Below the pieces are notes generated by a model, which did not search any database, had not been told where the DNA came from, and worked only from the letters and a program-made list of their open reading frames with translations. From positions 1 to 64,000 of the forward strand of contig NZ_JAPDIA010000001.1 in NCBI RefSeq assembly GCF_029525575.1: 64,000 bases of DNA, in the 5' to 3' direction. This DNA comes from Cohnella rhizosphaerae. GTDB taxonomy: Bacteria > Bacillota > Bacilli > Paenibacillales > Paenibacillaceae. A program made the translations under genes and the position numbers. Numbering within the stretch: position 1 is the first letter of the stretch; every line of letters starts with the position of its first letter. Shown here one piece after another: positions 8,870 through 18,057 of the stretch.

Positions 8870-10233
8870 CTAAGCAAACACGCTGACGATCATAATAAGC
8901 GCAAGCGCGACGACGGACAGCAGCGTCTCCATGACCGTCCAGGACTTCAGCGTCTGCGGAACCGACATGTTAAAAAAACTCCTTGACCATCCAAAATCCG
9001 GCGTCGTTGACGTGGGACAATACAAGCGAGCCCGCGCCCGTCGCAAGCACGGCCAGCTCGACGTTGGTGCCCGGGTTCAGCGCAAGCACCGGCGCGACGA
9101 TGCCGGCAGCGGTCGTCATCGCGACGGTCGCCGAGCCGGTCGCCACGCGGATCAAGGCCGCGACCAGCCAGGCGAACAGCAGGACGTTCACGTTCGCCTG
9201 CGTGGCGATGGAAGCGATCGCTTCGCCGACGCCGCTGTTGATCAACACCTGCTTGAACGCCCCGCCGCCGCCGATGATCAGAATGATCGAGGCCGTAGGC
9301 GCCAGGCATTCGTGCGTGAACCGGGAAATGTCGTTTTTCGAGAAACCTCTGGCGAAGCCGAGCGAGAACAAGGAAAATACGACCGCGATCAGCAGCGCGA
9401 CGACCTCGTTTCCGATAAACGCGCAAAAGCGGGTCAAGGGGCTGACCGCTTGCGGATCGGCGATGCTCGCGATCGATCCCGCCAGCATTAGAATAACAGG
9501 CAGCAGAATGGTAAACAATGTAATGCCGAATCCAGGGAGGTCGCCTGTCTCCCGCGAACTGAACTGCTTGGCCAGGTTTTCGGGCGGAGAGACGGCGATC
9601 CGCTTGCCGATCCATTTGCCGAAAAGCGGCCCCGCGACGATCGCGGTGGGCAAACCGACGATGAGCGCATAAAGAATGGTTTTTCCCAGATCGGCTTTGA
9701 ACGCGTCGATCGCGATCATCGGCGCCGGGTGCGGCGGCACGAGACCATGCACGGTCGACAAGCCGGCCAGCACCGGAATGCCGATCTGCAGGAGCGGCAT
9801 CTTGACCTTGCGCGCGACGATGAACACGATCGGGATGAGCAAAATGACGCCGACCTCGAAAAAGACGGGGATGCCGACGACAAATCCGACGATCATCATC
9901 GCCCAGTGCACCCGCTTTTCGCCGAAGCGGTCGATAAGCGTCGTCGCGATGCGCTCGGCGCCGCCGGACTCGGCCATCATTTTGCCGAGCATCGTTCCGA
10001 GGCCGATGACGATGGCGATCGTACCCAGCGTGCCTCCGAGACCGCCCGTCACCGACTTGATCAGCGCCTGGCCGTCCATGCCTGCCAAGAAACCGAGGAG
10101 CAGCGCGGAGAGCAGCAGCGTGACGAACGGATTCCATTTGAACCTCGCGATCATGACCACCAAAAAAGACGATCGCGACAAGCGCCCACACGAGCAGCGT
10201 CGCGTTGTGTCCGAGCCCGAATAAATGATCCAA
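8870..10233 (-). CDS. gntP: gluconate:H+ symporter, GntP family (frame broken twice)
   Basis: About 453 residues after repair, close to the usual 448, with about a dozen hydrophobic helices. GntP hallmarks include GLGTMLGKMMAESGGAERIA, the HGLVPPHPAP segment and VATGSATVAMTTAAGIVAP. It imports gluconate into the cytoplasm for GntK. The start is probably a TTG after GGAGG (10231-10233). Six A at 10162-10167 break the N-terminal part; five give ALVAIVFLVVMIARF. Seven A at 8972-8978 create a premature stop after MVKEFF; six continue NMSVPQTLKSWTVMETLLSV, the normal GntP C terminus. A GntR-type operator lies about 70 bases upstream of the start. Confidence 0.9.
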
Positions 10234-10303
10234 ACGATATAACCTCCGTTGATCGATTTGACCGTTCCAATAGCTAAAGATGGTATACCCCGCACACACG
10301 TAT

Positions 10304-10317
10304 ACTAGTCGACAAGT
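10304..10317. promoter_or_regulatory. GntR operator in front of gntP
   Basis: ACTAGTCGACAAGT, 13 of 14 matches to the palindrome ACTTGTCGACAAGT found in front of the regulator gene. It lies in the gntP upstream region. The repeated palindrome supports the regulator acting on both transcripts; the ligand (gluconate) is inferred. Confidence 0.75.
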
Positions 10318-10394
10318 TTAAGCAAAAAGAAAGGCTAGGCCCGGACTCGACTCGCTGGTCCTTACGCAAGCCCGGTTTATACGGAATCCCATGA

Positions 10395-11069
10395 TTAGGA
10401 CCAGGCGCTGCGGAGGGTAAGGCGCGAGTCGGCGAAATAGTCTTGCACGACCTTCGCAATCCGCGCTTCGTCCCCCGCCGCAAGCGCGTCCGCGATCGCT
10501 TCGTGCTTGGCGACGACCCGCTGGAGCCGATCCGGGCCGCCCGCGAAAACGTCCTCCGTCGTCAGCAGCATGACGGCGAGCACCACATGGCGAATGCTGT
10601 CCCACAATCGCGCGATACGGGCATGGCCTGCCGTCGCGATGAGCCCGTCGTGAAACTGGAAGTCAAGCCAGGCGAATTCGGCGATGTCGGCATACTTGGC
10701 CGCCACGCGCATGCTGTCGACACGGTGACGAAGCGAGGCGATGAGCTCGGCGGGACAGGATGAAGCGAGGCGCCGCTGCGCGAAGCTCTCGATTAAATAA
10801 CGCACATCGTACAGCTCGGCGACATCCTCGGCCGAGAGCCCCAGGACCACCGCTCCCATCCGTTCGAGACGGATCAGACCTTCGTTGGATAACGCCTTTA
10901 GCGCTTCCCTGACGGGCGACCGGCTCGTGCCGAAGTCCGCCGCGATTTTATTTTCCGAAACGATATCGCCCTGCTTCAAGGTGCCTTCCACGATTCGCAG
11001 CCGCAGCTCGCCCGCGATCGCTTCTCCGCGGGATTGCCCCTTCAACCAGGCGGCGGGATACTGTCGCAT
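10395..11069 (-). CDS. GntR/FadR-subfamily transcriptional regulator of the gluconate genes
   Basis: A 224-residue regulator with an N-terminal winged helix (about 10-75, VSENKIAADFGTSRSPVREALKAL) and a C-terminal all-helical FCD-type ligand domain with metal-site candidates DVRYLIE, DFQFHDGL and HEAIADALAAGDEARI. The family represses sugar-acid genes until the acid binds. I chose ATG 11069 (AGAGAAGG upstream); starting at 11117 would place the coding region over the operator. The gene lies on the same strand upstream of gntP-gntK, and matching palindromes precede both units, pointing to autoregulation plus control of gluconate uptake. It could be named gntR by role, but that is inference. 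Confidence 0.85.
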   Translation of the reverse strand: MRQYPAAWLKGQSRGEAIAGELRLRIVEGTLKQGDIVSENKIAADFGTSRSPVREALKALSNEGLIRLERMGAVVLGLSAEDVAELYDVRYLIESFAQRRLASSCPAELIASLRHRVDSMRVAAKYADIAEFAWLDFQFHDGLIATAGHARIARLWDSIRHVVLAVMLLTTEDVFAGGPDRLQRVVAKHEAIADALAAGDEARIAKVVQDYFADSRLTLRSAWS

Positions 11070-11105
11070 CGATTCCAACCTTCTCTCTATGCTTCCGGCT
11101 ACTGT

Positions 11106-11119
11106 ACTTGTCGACAAGT
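11106..11119. promoter_or_regulatory. GntR operator in front of the regulator gene
   Basis: A perfect palindrome, ACTTGTCGACAAGT, 37-50 bases upstream of the chosen start. It has a near-identical partner at 10304-10317. Confidence 0.78.
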
Positions 11120-11188
11120 CGACATTTTAATCTTAACTTGCGGGACCATGGCTGTAAATCGTTGCGGTTAATCTCTGACGGCTTCTCT

Positions 11189-12094
11189 CTAGAGCACTCT
11201 CGAGAGCTTGCGGTATTCGCGCGGAGAGATGCCTTCTCCGGCCGTAAAGACGCGGCTGAAGTAATGCAGGTCCGGGTACCCGATCTTCGCCCCGACGGTC
11301 TCGACCGACCAGTCCGTCTCCCTCAACAGCCTGCGGGCCTCGCGGAGACGGATCGACTGGATCATGCGCCCGGGGGGCATGCCCGCGACCTGCTTGAACA
11401 GCTTGGACGCATAATCCTCGCTGACCTTGAGCTCCCGCGCGACGCGCTCGGCGCTCCAGGACGCGCCCGGATCCCTTTCCATCGCATCGACGATCTTGCG
11501 GATCCGTTCGCGATGCACGGAATCGCCGCCGTCGGCGCCCTCGTCTCCCGAACGCAGCAGCATGGCAAGTATGCCAAGCATCAGGGACTTGCATACGAGC
11601 TCGTAGCCGCTTCGCCGCATCGTGAACTCGCCGACGAGCCGGTCCATCATATGAAAGCATTCGGGCCCGCACGTATATACGGCTCTCGAAGACAGCGCGT
11701 CCAGATCCGGCGTCGTCGGTTCCTCGGCGAATTTATCCAAGTCCGGTTCGGCGTCCAGGTCGGTCGACACCATATCCTGCTCGGTCGCGATCCGCAGCTT
11801 CCCGTCGAAGTCGAAGTGAATTCCGAGCAGCGTCGCCCCGTTCGCCGAGACGATCGCATTGCGATGCGGCACGCCGGACGGAAGAAAGACGGCTTCCCCT
11901 TCGCCGATGGTGTAGCGCGTGCCAAGCATGTCGGTCGCCAATTTGCCCTTGCATACGCAGATGACCTCGAAATCGTAAATATACCGTTCGACAAGCGTGC
12001 CGGGCGGGAGCTTCTGGTACTGCGCGTAATGAACGGTCGGCGACCAATCTTTCGCCGCCAGCGCGCGGCGCAGCGGGAAACGGGACACATCCAT
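11189..12094 (-). CDS. AraC-family regulator with cupin sensor domain
   Basis: About 301 residues. The N-terminal cupin-like sugar-binding domain includes IGEGEAVFLPSGVPHRNAI; the C-terminal double helix-turn-helix runs from about 200 to the end (ASWSAERVARELKVSEDYASKLFKQ and AKIGYPDLHYFSRVFTAGEG, closing with SPREYRKLSR). Members usually activate adjacent carbohydrate genes when sugar binds. It is divergent from the isomerase/dehydrogenase pair starting at 12245, whose promoter has TATAAT (12202-12207) but no recognisable -35, as expected for an activator-dependent promoter. An alternative in-frame start lies at 12121. Confidence 0.85.
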   Translation of the reverse strand: MDVSRFPLRRALAAKDWSPTVHYAQYQKLPPGTLVERYIYDFEVICVCKGKLATDMLGTRYTIGEGEAVFLPSGVPHRNAIVSANGATLLGIHFDFDGKLRIATEQDMVSTDLDAEPDLDKFAEEPTTPDLDALSSRAVYTCGPECFHMMDRLVGEFTMRRSGYELVCKSLMLGILAMLLRSGDEGADGGDSVHRERIRKIVDAMERDPGASWSAERVARELKVSEDYASKLFKQVAGMPPGRMIQSIRLREARRLLRETDWSVETVGAKIGYPDLHYFSRVFTAGEGISPREYRKLSRVL

Positions 12095-12244
12095 CCTCCG
12101 GCACTCCCTTCGTCCCTCCATTTTAGCATAAGCTGCGCGTTTAGAACGGAATCGTGCAACTTTTAACTAACTTCTCTAAATGATCGGACGCGCGCCTTCC
12201 TTATAATGAAGACAAATCAAACGCTTGCCAAGGAGGACTATCCC

Positions 12245-13091
12245 ATGAAAAAAAGGCATCAATATATGGTCGTTCGGCGACGGCGTCTCGATCAAGGACG
12301 CGATCGCGACGGCCAAGGACGCAGGCTTCGACGGCATCGAGCTGTCGCTCAACGAGACCGGCGAGCTCGGTCTTGAGGCGACGGACGGCGAACTGGCGGA
12401 CATCAAGCTGCAGTTGGCGGACACGGGACTCGAGCTGGCCGGCCTGGCGACGGGACTGTACTGGTCCTACGCGATGACGAGCGAGACCGAAGCGAACCGG
12501 CTGAAGGCGATCGACGTATGCAAAAAGCAGATCGAAACCGCAGCCAAGCTCGGCGCGGACGCGATCCTGGTCATTCCGGGCGCCGTCGGCGTGGACTTCA
12601 TTCCGGGCAGCGAAGTCGTTCCCTATGACATTGCCTACGACCGCGCGCTCGAGGCGATCTCGAAGCTCGCGCCGGAAGCCGAAGCCGCAGGCGTATCCAT
12701 CGGCATCGAGAACGTCTGGAACAAGTTCCTCCTCTCGCCGCTCGAGATGCGCGGATTCATCGACGCAGTCGGCTCCAAGTATGTCGGCTCTTATTTCGAC
12801 GTCGGCAACACGGTTTATAGCGGCTATCCCGAGCACTGGATCCGTATCCTGGGCGATCGCATCAAAAAGGTTCACTTCAAGGATTACCGCAGACAAGCGG
12901 GCGGCCTGCACGGCTTCGTCGACCTGCTCGCCGGCGACGTCGACTATCCGGCGGTCGTCGCGGCGCTGCAGGAGATCGGCTACGACGGCTACGTCACGGC
13001 GGAGATGATCCCGCAGTACGCTCATCACACCAAACAAATCATCTACAATACATCCGGCGCCATGGACGCCATTCTCGGAAGGAAGGGCTAA
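12245..13091 (+). CDS. sugar phosphate isomerase/epimerase (frame broken at the start)
   Basis: About 281 residues after repair, of the xylose-isomerase-like TIM-barrel (IolE/DTE-like) superfamily. Family strands are clear: GFDGIELSL near 30, GADAILVIPG near 100, SIGIENVWNKFL near 150 with the first Glu ligand, GSYFDVGNTVYSG near 183 (Asp), IKKVHFKDYRR near 208 (His) and GYVTAEMIP near 251 (Glu). The gene starts at ATG 12245 after AAGGAGG, but seven A at 12248-12254 shift the frame right after the start; six would read MKKGINIWSFGDG. It is 3 bases upstream of the dehydrogenase gene, so the two form one operon, probably controlled by the divergent AraC protein. Confidence 0.85.
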
Positions 13092-13094
13092 GAG

Positions 13095-14105
13095 ATGCTC
13101 AAAATCGGACTGATCGGCTTCGGCTTCATGGGAAGAATGCACTTCGACAACTACGTACGACTCGCCGAAGAAGGCAAGCAGGTCAAAGTCGTCGCCATCT
13201 GCGACATTGCGATCGAAACGCTGAAAAACGCGAAGGCCGGCGGCAATATGGCGACCGCGCAGGAGACGTACGACCTGTCCGGCTACGCGCTGTACGACTC
13301 GGTCGACAAAATGCTGGCAGGCGAAGAGCTCGATATGATCGATATCACGCTGCCGACGACGCTGCACGCGGATCTGACCTGCGAGCTGCTCGAGAAGGGC
13401 TATCATGTCTTTTGCGAAAAGCCGATGGCGCGCCGTTCGGACGAGGCGCGCCGCATGGTGGAGACGGCCGAGCGAACGGGCCGCAAGCTGCAAATCGGAC
13501 AGTGCCTCCGCTTCTGGCCGGCATACGAGTATCTCAAGGCGTGCGTGGAAGACGGCCGCTATGGCGCGGTTAAAGGCGGCTACTTCTACCGAGGTTCCCA
13601 TGCGCCAGCCGGCTGGTTCCTGAACGGCGATCTCAGCGGCGGCGCGCTGCTCGACATGCACATCCACGACACGGACATCGTGAACTGGCTGTTCGGCAAG
13701 CCCGAGCGCGTGTCCACGATCGGACGCAACGTGATTCCGGGCAGCGGCTTCGACGTCGCCTCCACCCACTACGGCTTCGCGGACGGCAAGGTGGTCAACG
13801 CCCAGGTCGACTGGACGCTCGAAGGCGACTTCGGCTTCGAGATGGGCTTCCGCGTCAACTTCGACGGCGCGAACATCATCCTCGGCAAGGACGGCCTGAC
13901 CGTCAATCCGAAGGACGCGGCCGGCTTCCAGCCGGAGCTGGCCGATAACGACGGCTATTACGGAGAGCTTCTCAGCTTCTCGAACGCGATCTTGAACGAC
14001 GAAGCCGTCGCCGTCTGCACGCCGGAGAGCACGCTCGCGACGCTCGAGATCGTCGAGGCCGAGCAGCAGTCCGCCGAGCGCGGCGGCGAGTGGGTCAAGC
14101 TGTAA
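13095..14105 (+). CDS. Gfo/Idh/MocA-family NAD(P)-dependent sugar dehydrogenase
   Basis: A 336-residue cytoplasmic oxidoreductase. The N-terminal Rossmann fold has LKIGLIGFGFMGRMHFDN (GxGxxG type), and the characteristic CEKPMAR motif lies near 112. The C-terminal alpha/beta domain has GGALLDMHIHDTDIVNWLFG, supplying the catalytic Asp and His typical of the family. Such enzymes oxidise inositols, glucosides or amino sugars; the substrate is not evident here. The gene is paired with the TIM-barrel isomerase 3 bases upstream, a common two-step arrangement (oxidation plus epimerisation or dehydration of a polyol or keto-sugar). It is followed by a terminator. Confidence 0.9.
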   Translation: MLKIGLIGFGFMGRMHFDNYVRLAEEGKQVKVVAICDIAIETLKNAKAGGNMATAQETYDLSGYALYDSVDKMLAGEELDMIDITLPTTLHADLTCELLEKGYHVFCEKPMARRSDEARRMVETAERTGRKLQIGQCLRFWPAYEYLKACVEDGRYGAVKGGYFYRGSHAPAGWFLNGDLSGGALLDMHIHDTDIVNWLFGKPERVSTIGRNVIPGSGFDVASTHYGFADGKVVNAQVDWTLEGDFGFEMGFRVNFDGANIILGKDGLTVNPKDAAGFQPELADNDGYYGELLSFSNAILNDEAVAVCTPESTLATLEIVEAEQQSAERGGEWVKL

Positions 14106-14200
14106 ATAAAAGGCCGCAAAAAGTTGGGCGCAACTTGGGACAGTGACATCGAGTTAGCAGTATAAGGCGAGTGATAGGCAAAAATAGGCAAGGAGCATGA

Positions 14201-14228
14201 GGCCGCACAGCGATGTGCGGTCTTTTTT
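14201..14228 (+). terminator. intrinsic terminator of the isomerase-dehydrogenase operon
   Basis: GGCCGCACA and TGTGCGGTC form a stem around GCGA, followed by a T tract (CTTTTTT). Confidence 0.9.
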
Positions 14229-14317
14229 ACGCGCTAAAGGTCTAACGGCCAGCGACTCTCATTTGCGCCAATCCGCTAACCTTCCGCCGAACCCTCGTCG
14301 TCAGATTGACTAATGCT

Positions 14318-14504
14318 ATCGTGCAAAAGTGCATCATCCAAGGCAGGAACATGGCGTTTATGGCGATCTATCGTGCAAAAGTGCATGGTAGCCCCCCTCT
14401 TAAAACGAGAACGCGGGTGGTTCGGGTCAAAATCCTGCACTTTTGCGCGATAGGCGGATCGGCGAACGGGCGTGCGGCTCTCGATCGTGCACTTTTGCGC
14501 GATA
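14318..14504. repeat. array A: four ATCGYGCAAAAGTGCA elements, two forward and two inverted
   Basis: Two forward copies of ATCGTGCAAAAGTGCAT (14318-14334 and 14370-14386) and two inverted copies reading TGCACTTTTGCGCGAT (14436-14451 and 14489-14504). Centres are 52, 65 and 53 bp apart. Each element carries an imperfect palindrome (TGCAAAAGTGCA). The array lies between the convergent 3' ends of the Gfo/Idh and shikimate kinase genes; nothing else was seen from 14229 to 14610. Confidence 0.9.
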
Positions 14505-14610
14505 GCCGCGCCGGACTGGTGAAGCCTGCGATTGCTCCGTCATTCCAAGCTTAAAATTAGATCGAAAATCGCGCTGCCCGGCGCGAAATGCTCGGTCAAC
14601 GCGTTTTCGG

Positions 14611-15165
14611 TTACGGCCGTCCTTCCAGCCAATCTGCGATCTCCTGCGCGGCCGCCTCCGGCGTCTGGCTGCCGGCGTCCACGCGAAAATGATGCCGCTG
14701 GTAGATCGCCTGACGCGACTCGTAGAGCGCTTGGATCTCTTCGTCCGTCTTGTTTTGCAGGATCGGCCGGCTGTCGCGAATAAGCGGCAGTCTCATCTTC
14801 CATTGCTCCCAGGGGATGTCCATCAAGATGACGGCCGCGTTCGCCATGCACAGCTCGCGGGTGTCTTCCTTCAGAAAAGCGCCGCCTCCGAGCGACAGAA
14901 CGGCGTCTTGCTTCTGAAAGCACAGCTCTCCGATATATTCTTTTTCCATCCGGCGAAAAGCCTCTTCCCCGAACGTCCTGAAAATCTCGGTAACCGGCAT
15001 TCCCCGTTCCGTAGAAATGAGTTCGTCAACGTCGATAAATTCGCGGGACAGCTTGGCCGCAAGGACTTTGCCGATCGTCGTCTTGCCCGCGCCCATGAAC
15101 CCGATCAGCACGATATTGCGTTCGCGGTACGGCACGGCTCCGTCTGCTTGCATGAAGAGGATCAC
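14611..15165 (-). CDS. aroK: shikimate kinase
   Basis: A 184-residue P-loop kinase that phosphorylates shikimate at O3 in the chorismate pathway, in the cytoplasm. It shows Walker A GFMGAGKTTIGK near residue 22, DVDELI (Mg and shikimate site Asp) near 46, the shikimate-binding FRRMEKEYI near 70, LSLGGGAF near 91 and the lid segment MRLPLIRDSRPIL near 125. The start is probably GTG at 15165, giving a short N-terminal extension; ATG 15153 is the alternative. It stands alone, not in an aro operon. Its frame is intact. Confidence 0.92.
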   Translation of the reverse strand: MILFMQADGAVPYRERNIVLIGFMGAGKTTIGKVLAAKLSREFIDVDELISTERGMPVTEIFRTFGEEAFRRMEKEYIGELCFQKQDAVLSLGGGAFLKEDTRELCMANAAVILMDIPWEQWKMRLPLIRDSRPILQNKTDEEIQALYESRQAIYQRHHFRVDAGSQTPEAAAQEIADWLEGRP

Positions 15166-15258
15166 TCATTTCCGTTATCGTTTATCTCCCAATTATAGCG
15201 ATATGCAGGCGGCTCGCCAACGAAAATTGGAATATTTAAAAACAGTGTTGCATATATA

Positions 15259-15293
15259 CTGTTTATATAATACACTGTGTACATAATAAACAG
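15259..15293. promoter_or_regulatory. probable promoter/operator region of the ABC exporter operon
   Basis: An inverted repeat, CTGTTTAT ... ATAAACAG, spans an AT-rich stretch containing TATAAT and GTGTACA about 30-60 bases upstream of the exporter gene. A similar sequence (GTGTATACAGTATAACAC) precedes the TetR gene near 17900. Shared operator use by that TetR protein is inferred. Confidence 0.45.
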
Positions 15294-15319
15294 TTAATGG
15301 AGCGAGAGGAGCATTCAAC

Positions 15320-16204
15320 ATGACATTCATGATCGAAGTCAAGGACTTGCGAAAAAGCTTCGGCGACCAGCAGGTGCTGCGCGGCGTCGACATCGCCGTG
15401 CCCCAAGGCCAGATCTACGCGCTTCTGGGCCCGAACGGCGCGGGCAAGACGACGCTCATCAACATTTTGACGACGCTCGTGGCGGCGGACGGCGGCAGCG
15501 CCCGGATCGCCGGCTATGACGTCGCCGCGGAGAGCGGCAAGGTCAAGCAATCGATCAGCCTGACGGGACAGTTCGCCGCCGTCGACGAGATGCTGTCGGC
15601 AGAGGAGAACCTGCAGATGATGTGCAGGCTGTCGGGCATGAGATCCGCCGAAGCCAAGCGGCGGACGGCCGAGCTGCTCGGGCAGTTCGATCTGATCGCC
15701 GCAGCGGGCAAGCGTGTCAAAACGTATTCGGGCGGCATGCGAAGGCGGGTCGATCTGGCGATCAGCCTTGTGGCGAGCCGCCCCGTGCTCTTCCTCGACG
15801 AGCCGACCACCGGACTCGATACGGTCAGCCGGCGCGCGCTTTGGGACATCATCGAACGGCTGAAGGCGTCGGGCATGACGATCTTCCTGACGACGCAGTA
15901 TTTGGAGGAAGCGGACCAGCTCGCGGATCGGATCGGCGTCATCAACGGCGGGCGCCTCGTCGCAGAGGGCACGGCCGCCGAATTAAAAGCCCGCATCGGC
16001 GGCGAAGTCATCGAGCTGACAAACGAGCGCGAACAGTGGAGCCGAACCATCTCCACGACTGGTTCCGCGCAGGATATCGGACGGATCTTAAACGGCCTCG
16101 CCGCGTCGCTGCCGCCGGATACCCAGGTGACGATACGCCGGCCCAGCATGGACGACGTCTTTATCGCGCTCACCCAACAACCTTCGGAGGTGTCCGTATC
16201 GTGA
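15320..16204 (+). CDS. DrrA-type ABC exporter ATP-binding protein
   Basis: A 294-residue ATPase of the daunorubicin-resistance (DrrA/CcmA) subfamily that powers an ABC-2 exporter at the inner face of the membrane. It has Walker A LLGPNGAGKTTL near 38, Q-loop SLTGQFAAVDEMLS, signature YSGGMRRRVDLA near 139, Walker B PVLFLDEPTTGLD near 158 and the switch T-T-Q-Y in IFLTTQYLEE. The short C-terminal extension ending in RRPSMDDVFIALT is typical for the subfamily. The GTG start of the permease overlaps its stop codon (GTGA), so the two are translationally coupled. Drug or lipid export is inferred from the family. Confidence 0.9.
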   Translation: MTFMIEVKDLRKSFGDQQVLRGVDIAVPQGQIYALLGPNGAGKTTLINILTTLVAADGGSARIAGYDVAAESGKVKQSISLTGQFAAVDEMLSAEENLQMMCRLSGMRSAEAKRRTAELLGQFDLIAAAGKRVKTYSGGMRRRVDLAISLVASRPVLFLDEPTTGLDTVSRRALWDIIERLKASGMTIFLTTQYLEEADQLADRIGVINGGRLVAEGTAAELKARIGGEVIELTNEREQWSRTISTTGSAQDIGRILNGLAASLPPDTQVTIRRPSMDDVFIALTQQPSEVSVS

Positions 16205-16989
16205 ACAAGTCGCTTTCCCCGCTTTCCCCGCCCTCTTATGCCGCCACCAATGCCGTCTTCATCCGCCGCAGCCTGACGCTCAGCCTGCGCAATACCGAAT
16301 CGCTCATGATGTCCATCATTTTGCCGGTCATGCTCATGCTGCTGTTCACCTACGTGTTCGGCGGCGCGATCGCGCCGGAAGGCGACTACGCCAACTACGT
16401 CGTGCCGGGCATCATCCTGCTGTGCGCGGGTTACGGCGCCGCGACGACGGCGGTCGACGTGTCCACCGACATGACGAACGGCATCATCGACCGCTTCCGG
16501 ACGATGCCGATCCGCAGCCTCTCCGTCGTCACGGGCCATGTCGCCGCAAGCCTCGCACGCAATCTGGTCGCGACCGGCGTCGTCATCGGCGTGGCGCTGC
16601 TCGTCGGCTTCCGTCCGACCGGCTCCTTTCCCGAATGGCTCGCCGCGCTCGGCGTCATCGTTCTGTTCATCCTGACGCTCACATGGCTCTATGCCGCGAT
16701 CGGCCTCGTCGCCGGCAGCCCTTCTGCCGCGAGCGGCTACGGCTTCATCCTGCTGTTTCTGCCGTACCTCTCTAGCGCGTTCGTGCCCATCGAGACGATG
16801 CCGCACTGGCTGCGCGGCGTCGCGAGCCACCAGCCGATCACGCCGCTCATCGAGACGATCCGCGGGCTGCTGCTCGGCACGCCTATTGGCGACTACGCCT
16901 GGATCGGCGCGGCCTGGTGCGCGGGTCTCATCGCGATCGCGTTCGTCTGGTGCGGCTTCGCCTTCAAGAAGCGCGCCGGTCGCAGATAA
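16201..16989 (+). CDS. ABC-2 type (DrrB-like) exporter permease
   Basis: A 262-residue membrane protein with about six hydrophobic segments: SIILPVMLMLLFTYVFGG near 38-58, VVPGIILLCAGYGAAT near 70, then helices near 110-130, 140-160, 170-190 and 232-250. The segment IIDRFRTMPIRSLSVVTGHV is characteristic of the DrrB/ABC-2 family. With the preceding ATPase it should form a homodimeric exporter in the cytoplasmic membrane. GTG start, overlapping the ATPase stop by four bases. The substrate is unknown. A convergent TetR gene follows across a shared terminator. Confidence 0.88.
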   Translation: MNKSLSPLSPPSYAATNAVFIRRSLTLSLRNTESLMMSIILPVMLMLLFTYVFGGAIAPEGDYANYVVPGIILLCAGYGAATTAVDVSTDMTNGIIDRFRTMPIRSLSVVTGHVAASLARNLVATGVVIGVALLVGFRPTGSFPEWLAALGVIVLFILTLTWLYAAIGLVAGSPSAASGYGFILLFLPYLSSAFVPIETMPHWLRGVASHQPITPLIETIRGLLLGTPIGDYAWIGAAWCAGLIAIAFVWCGFAFKKRAGRR

Positions 16990-17004
16990 ACCGTCGCATA
17001 ACGC

Positions 17005-17045
17005 AAAGAGCATGACCGAGGTCCAAGCGACCTGGTCATGCTCTT
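17005..17045. terminator. bidirectional terminator between exporter permease and TetR gene
   Basis: A long inverted repeat: AAGAGCATGACC pairs with GGTCATGCTCTT, with an inner GGTC/GACC stem. It lies between two converging genes. Confidence 0.82.
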
Positions 17046-17079
17046 CGTTCGTCAGGCGATAATCTCTTCGCTGCCTTCG

Positions 17080-17863
17080 CTACGTTCTCGCGCGGGACAC
17101 GTGCAGCTCGATGCCATCGAGAATACGCTCCAGCCCGAAGTCGAAGTCGGTCTGCGCCTCTCCTTTGTTGCCGTCGTCCTCCGTGTATACGCCCGCCGCT
17201 ACGATCGGATATAAGGCCGGGTATGCCTCTGGCGTAACCAGCTGCCTCAGCGCTCCGCCGTACATCAGACCGGAAAAGCTGTCCGGGCTCGCACCCGACT
17301 CGATCGCCCGGTCCATATCCCGCATCATGACGCCGTAAAATCGGGAATAACCGCTGAGCAGCAGCACGGTGGACATTTTCTCGTATTCGCTGAGCGGCAG
17401 ATCACGTAGAATGCGCAGCGGCCAGTCCACCATCTTCAGGTTGTTCGGCGTGATCGGCACGCCCATGATCGGAATGTCCGTGAACCAGGGATGCGCGCGC
17501 ATGAGCCGGATGCAGGTCTCTACGTATTCCCTGAGCTGCTCCCGCCATCCCTTACCTTCGCTTACTTCCGGAATCTCTATTTCGCAGACGGCCTCGGACA
17601 TGAGCATCAACAGGTCGTCCTTGCTCTTGATATACCGGTAAAGCGACATCGTCGTAAATCCGAGCGAGCTCGCCACCCGATTCATCGACACCGCCGGCAG
17701 GCCTTCCCGATCCGCGATGCCGACGGCGGCCTCCACGATCTTGCCGACGCTCAGCTCCCCCCTTCGGGCCTCTCGTCGACGGCTTCACCAGTCCCCAGGC
17801 AAGCTGCGCGCCGTGCGGCAGGCTGTTCAAGCTGTCCTCGTCCATCGTATCGTCGGCGCTCAT
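17080..17863 (-). CDS. TetR-family regulator with TetR-type C-terminal domain (frame broken once)
   Basis: About 260 residues after repair. A helix-turn-helix follows an unusual N-terminal extension of about 30 residues (MSADDTMDEDSLNSLPHG); the HTH reads VSMNRVASSLGFTTMSLYRYIKSKDDLL. The rest is a helical ligand and dimerisation domain of the TetR_C type. Six C at 17757-17762 split the HTH region from the N terminus; five give KGELSVGKIVEAAVGIADREGL. GAGG lies 8 bases before the ATG. It converges with a DrrAB-type exporter, and similar GTGTAT/ACAGTATA sequences lie in both promoter regions, so repression of the exporter and itself is likely, as for other drug-efflux TetR pairs. Confidence 0.82.
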
Positions 17864-18057
17864 CGTGCTAGCCTCATTTCGCAAATAATTGTATATGGTG
17901 TATACAGTATAACACAGCGCAACTGGCGGCGCACACAGCGCAACCTCGCGGGCCGATTCATCGTCGAATTTGTATGAGCTTTACCCAAATTTTATAGGAT
18001 TATGCTACAATGTACTTTCAATATCGGTATGGCCGAATGACGAGGTGACCCACTGCA

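Noticed and set aside
10333..10415. Terminator between the gluconate regulator gene and gntP (CTGGTCCT/AGGACCAG arms)
   Set aside because: The arms are about 45 bases apart and no T tract follows on the relevant strand, so termination is not supported.
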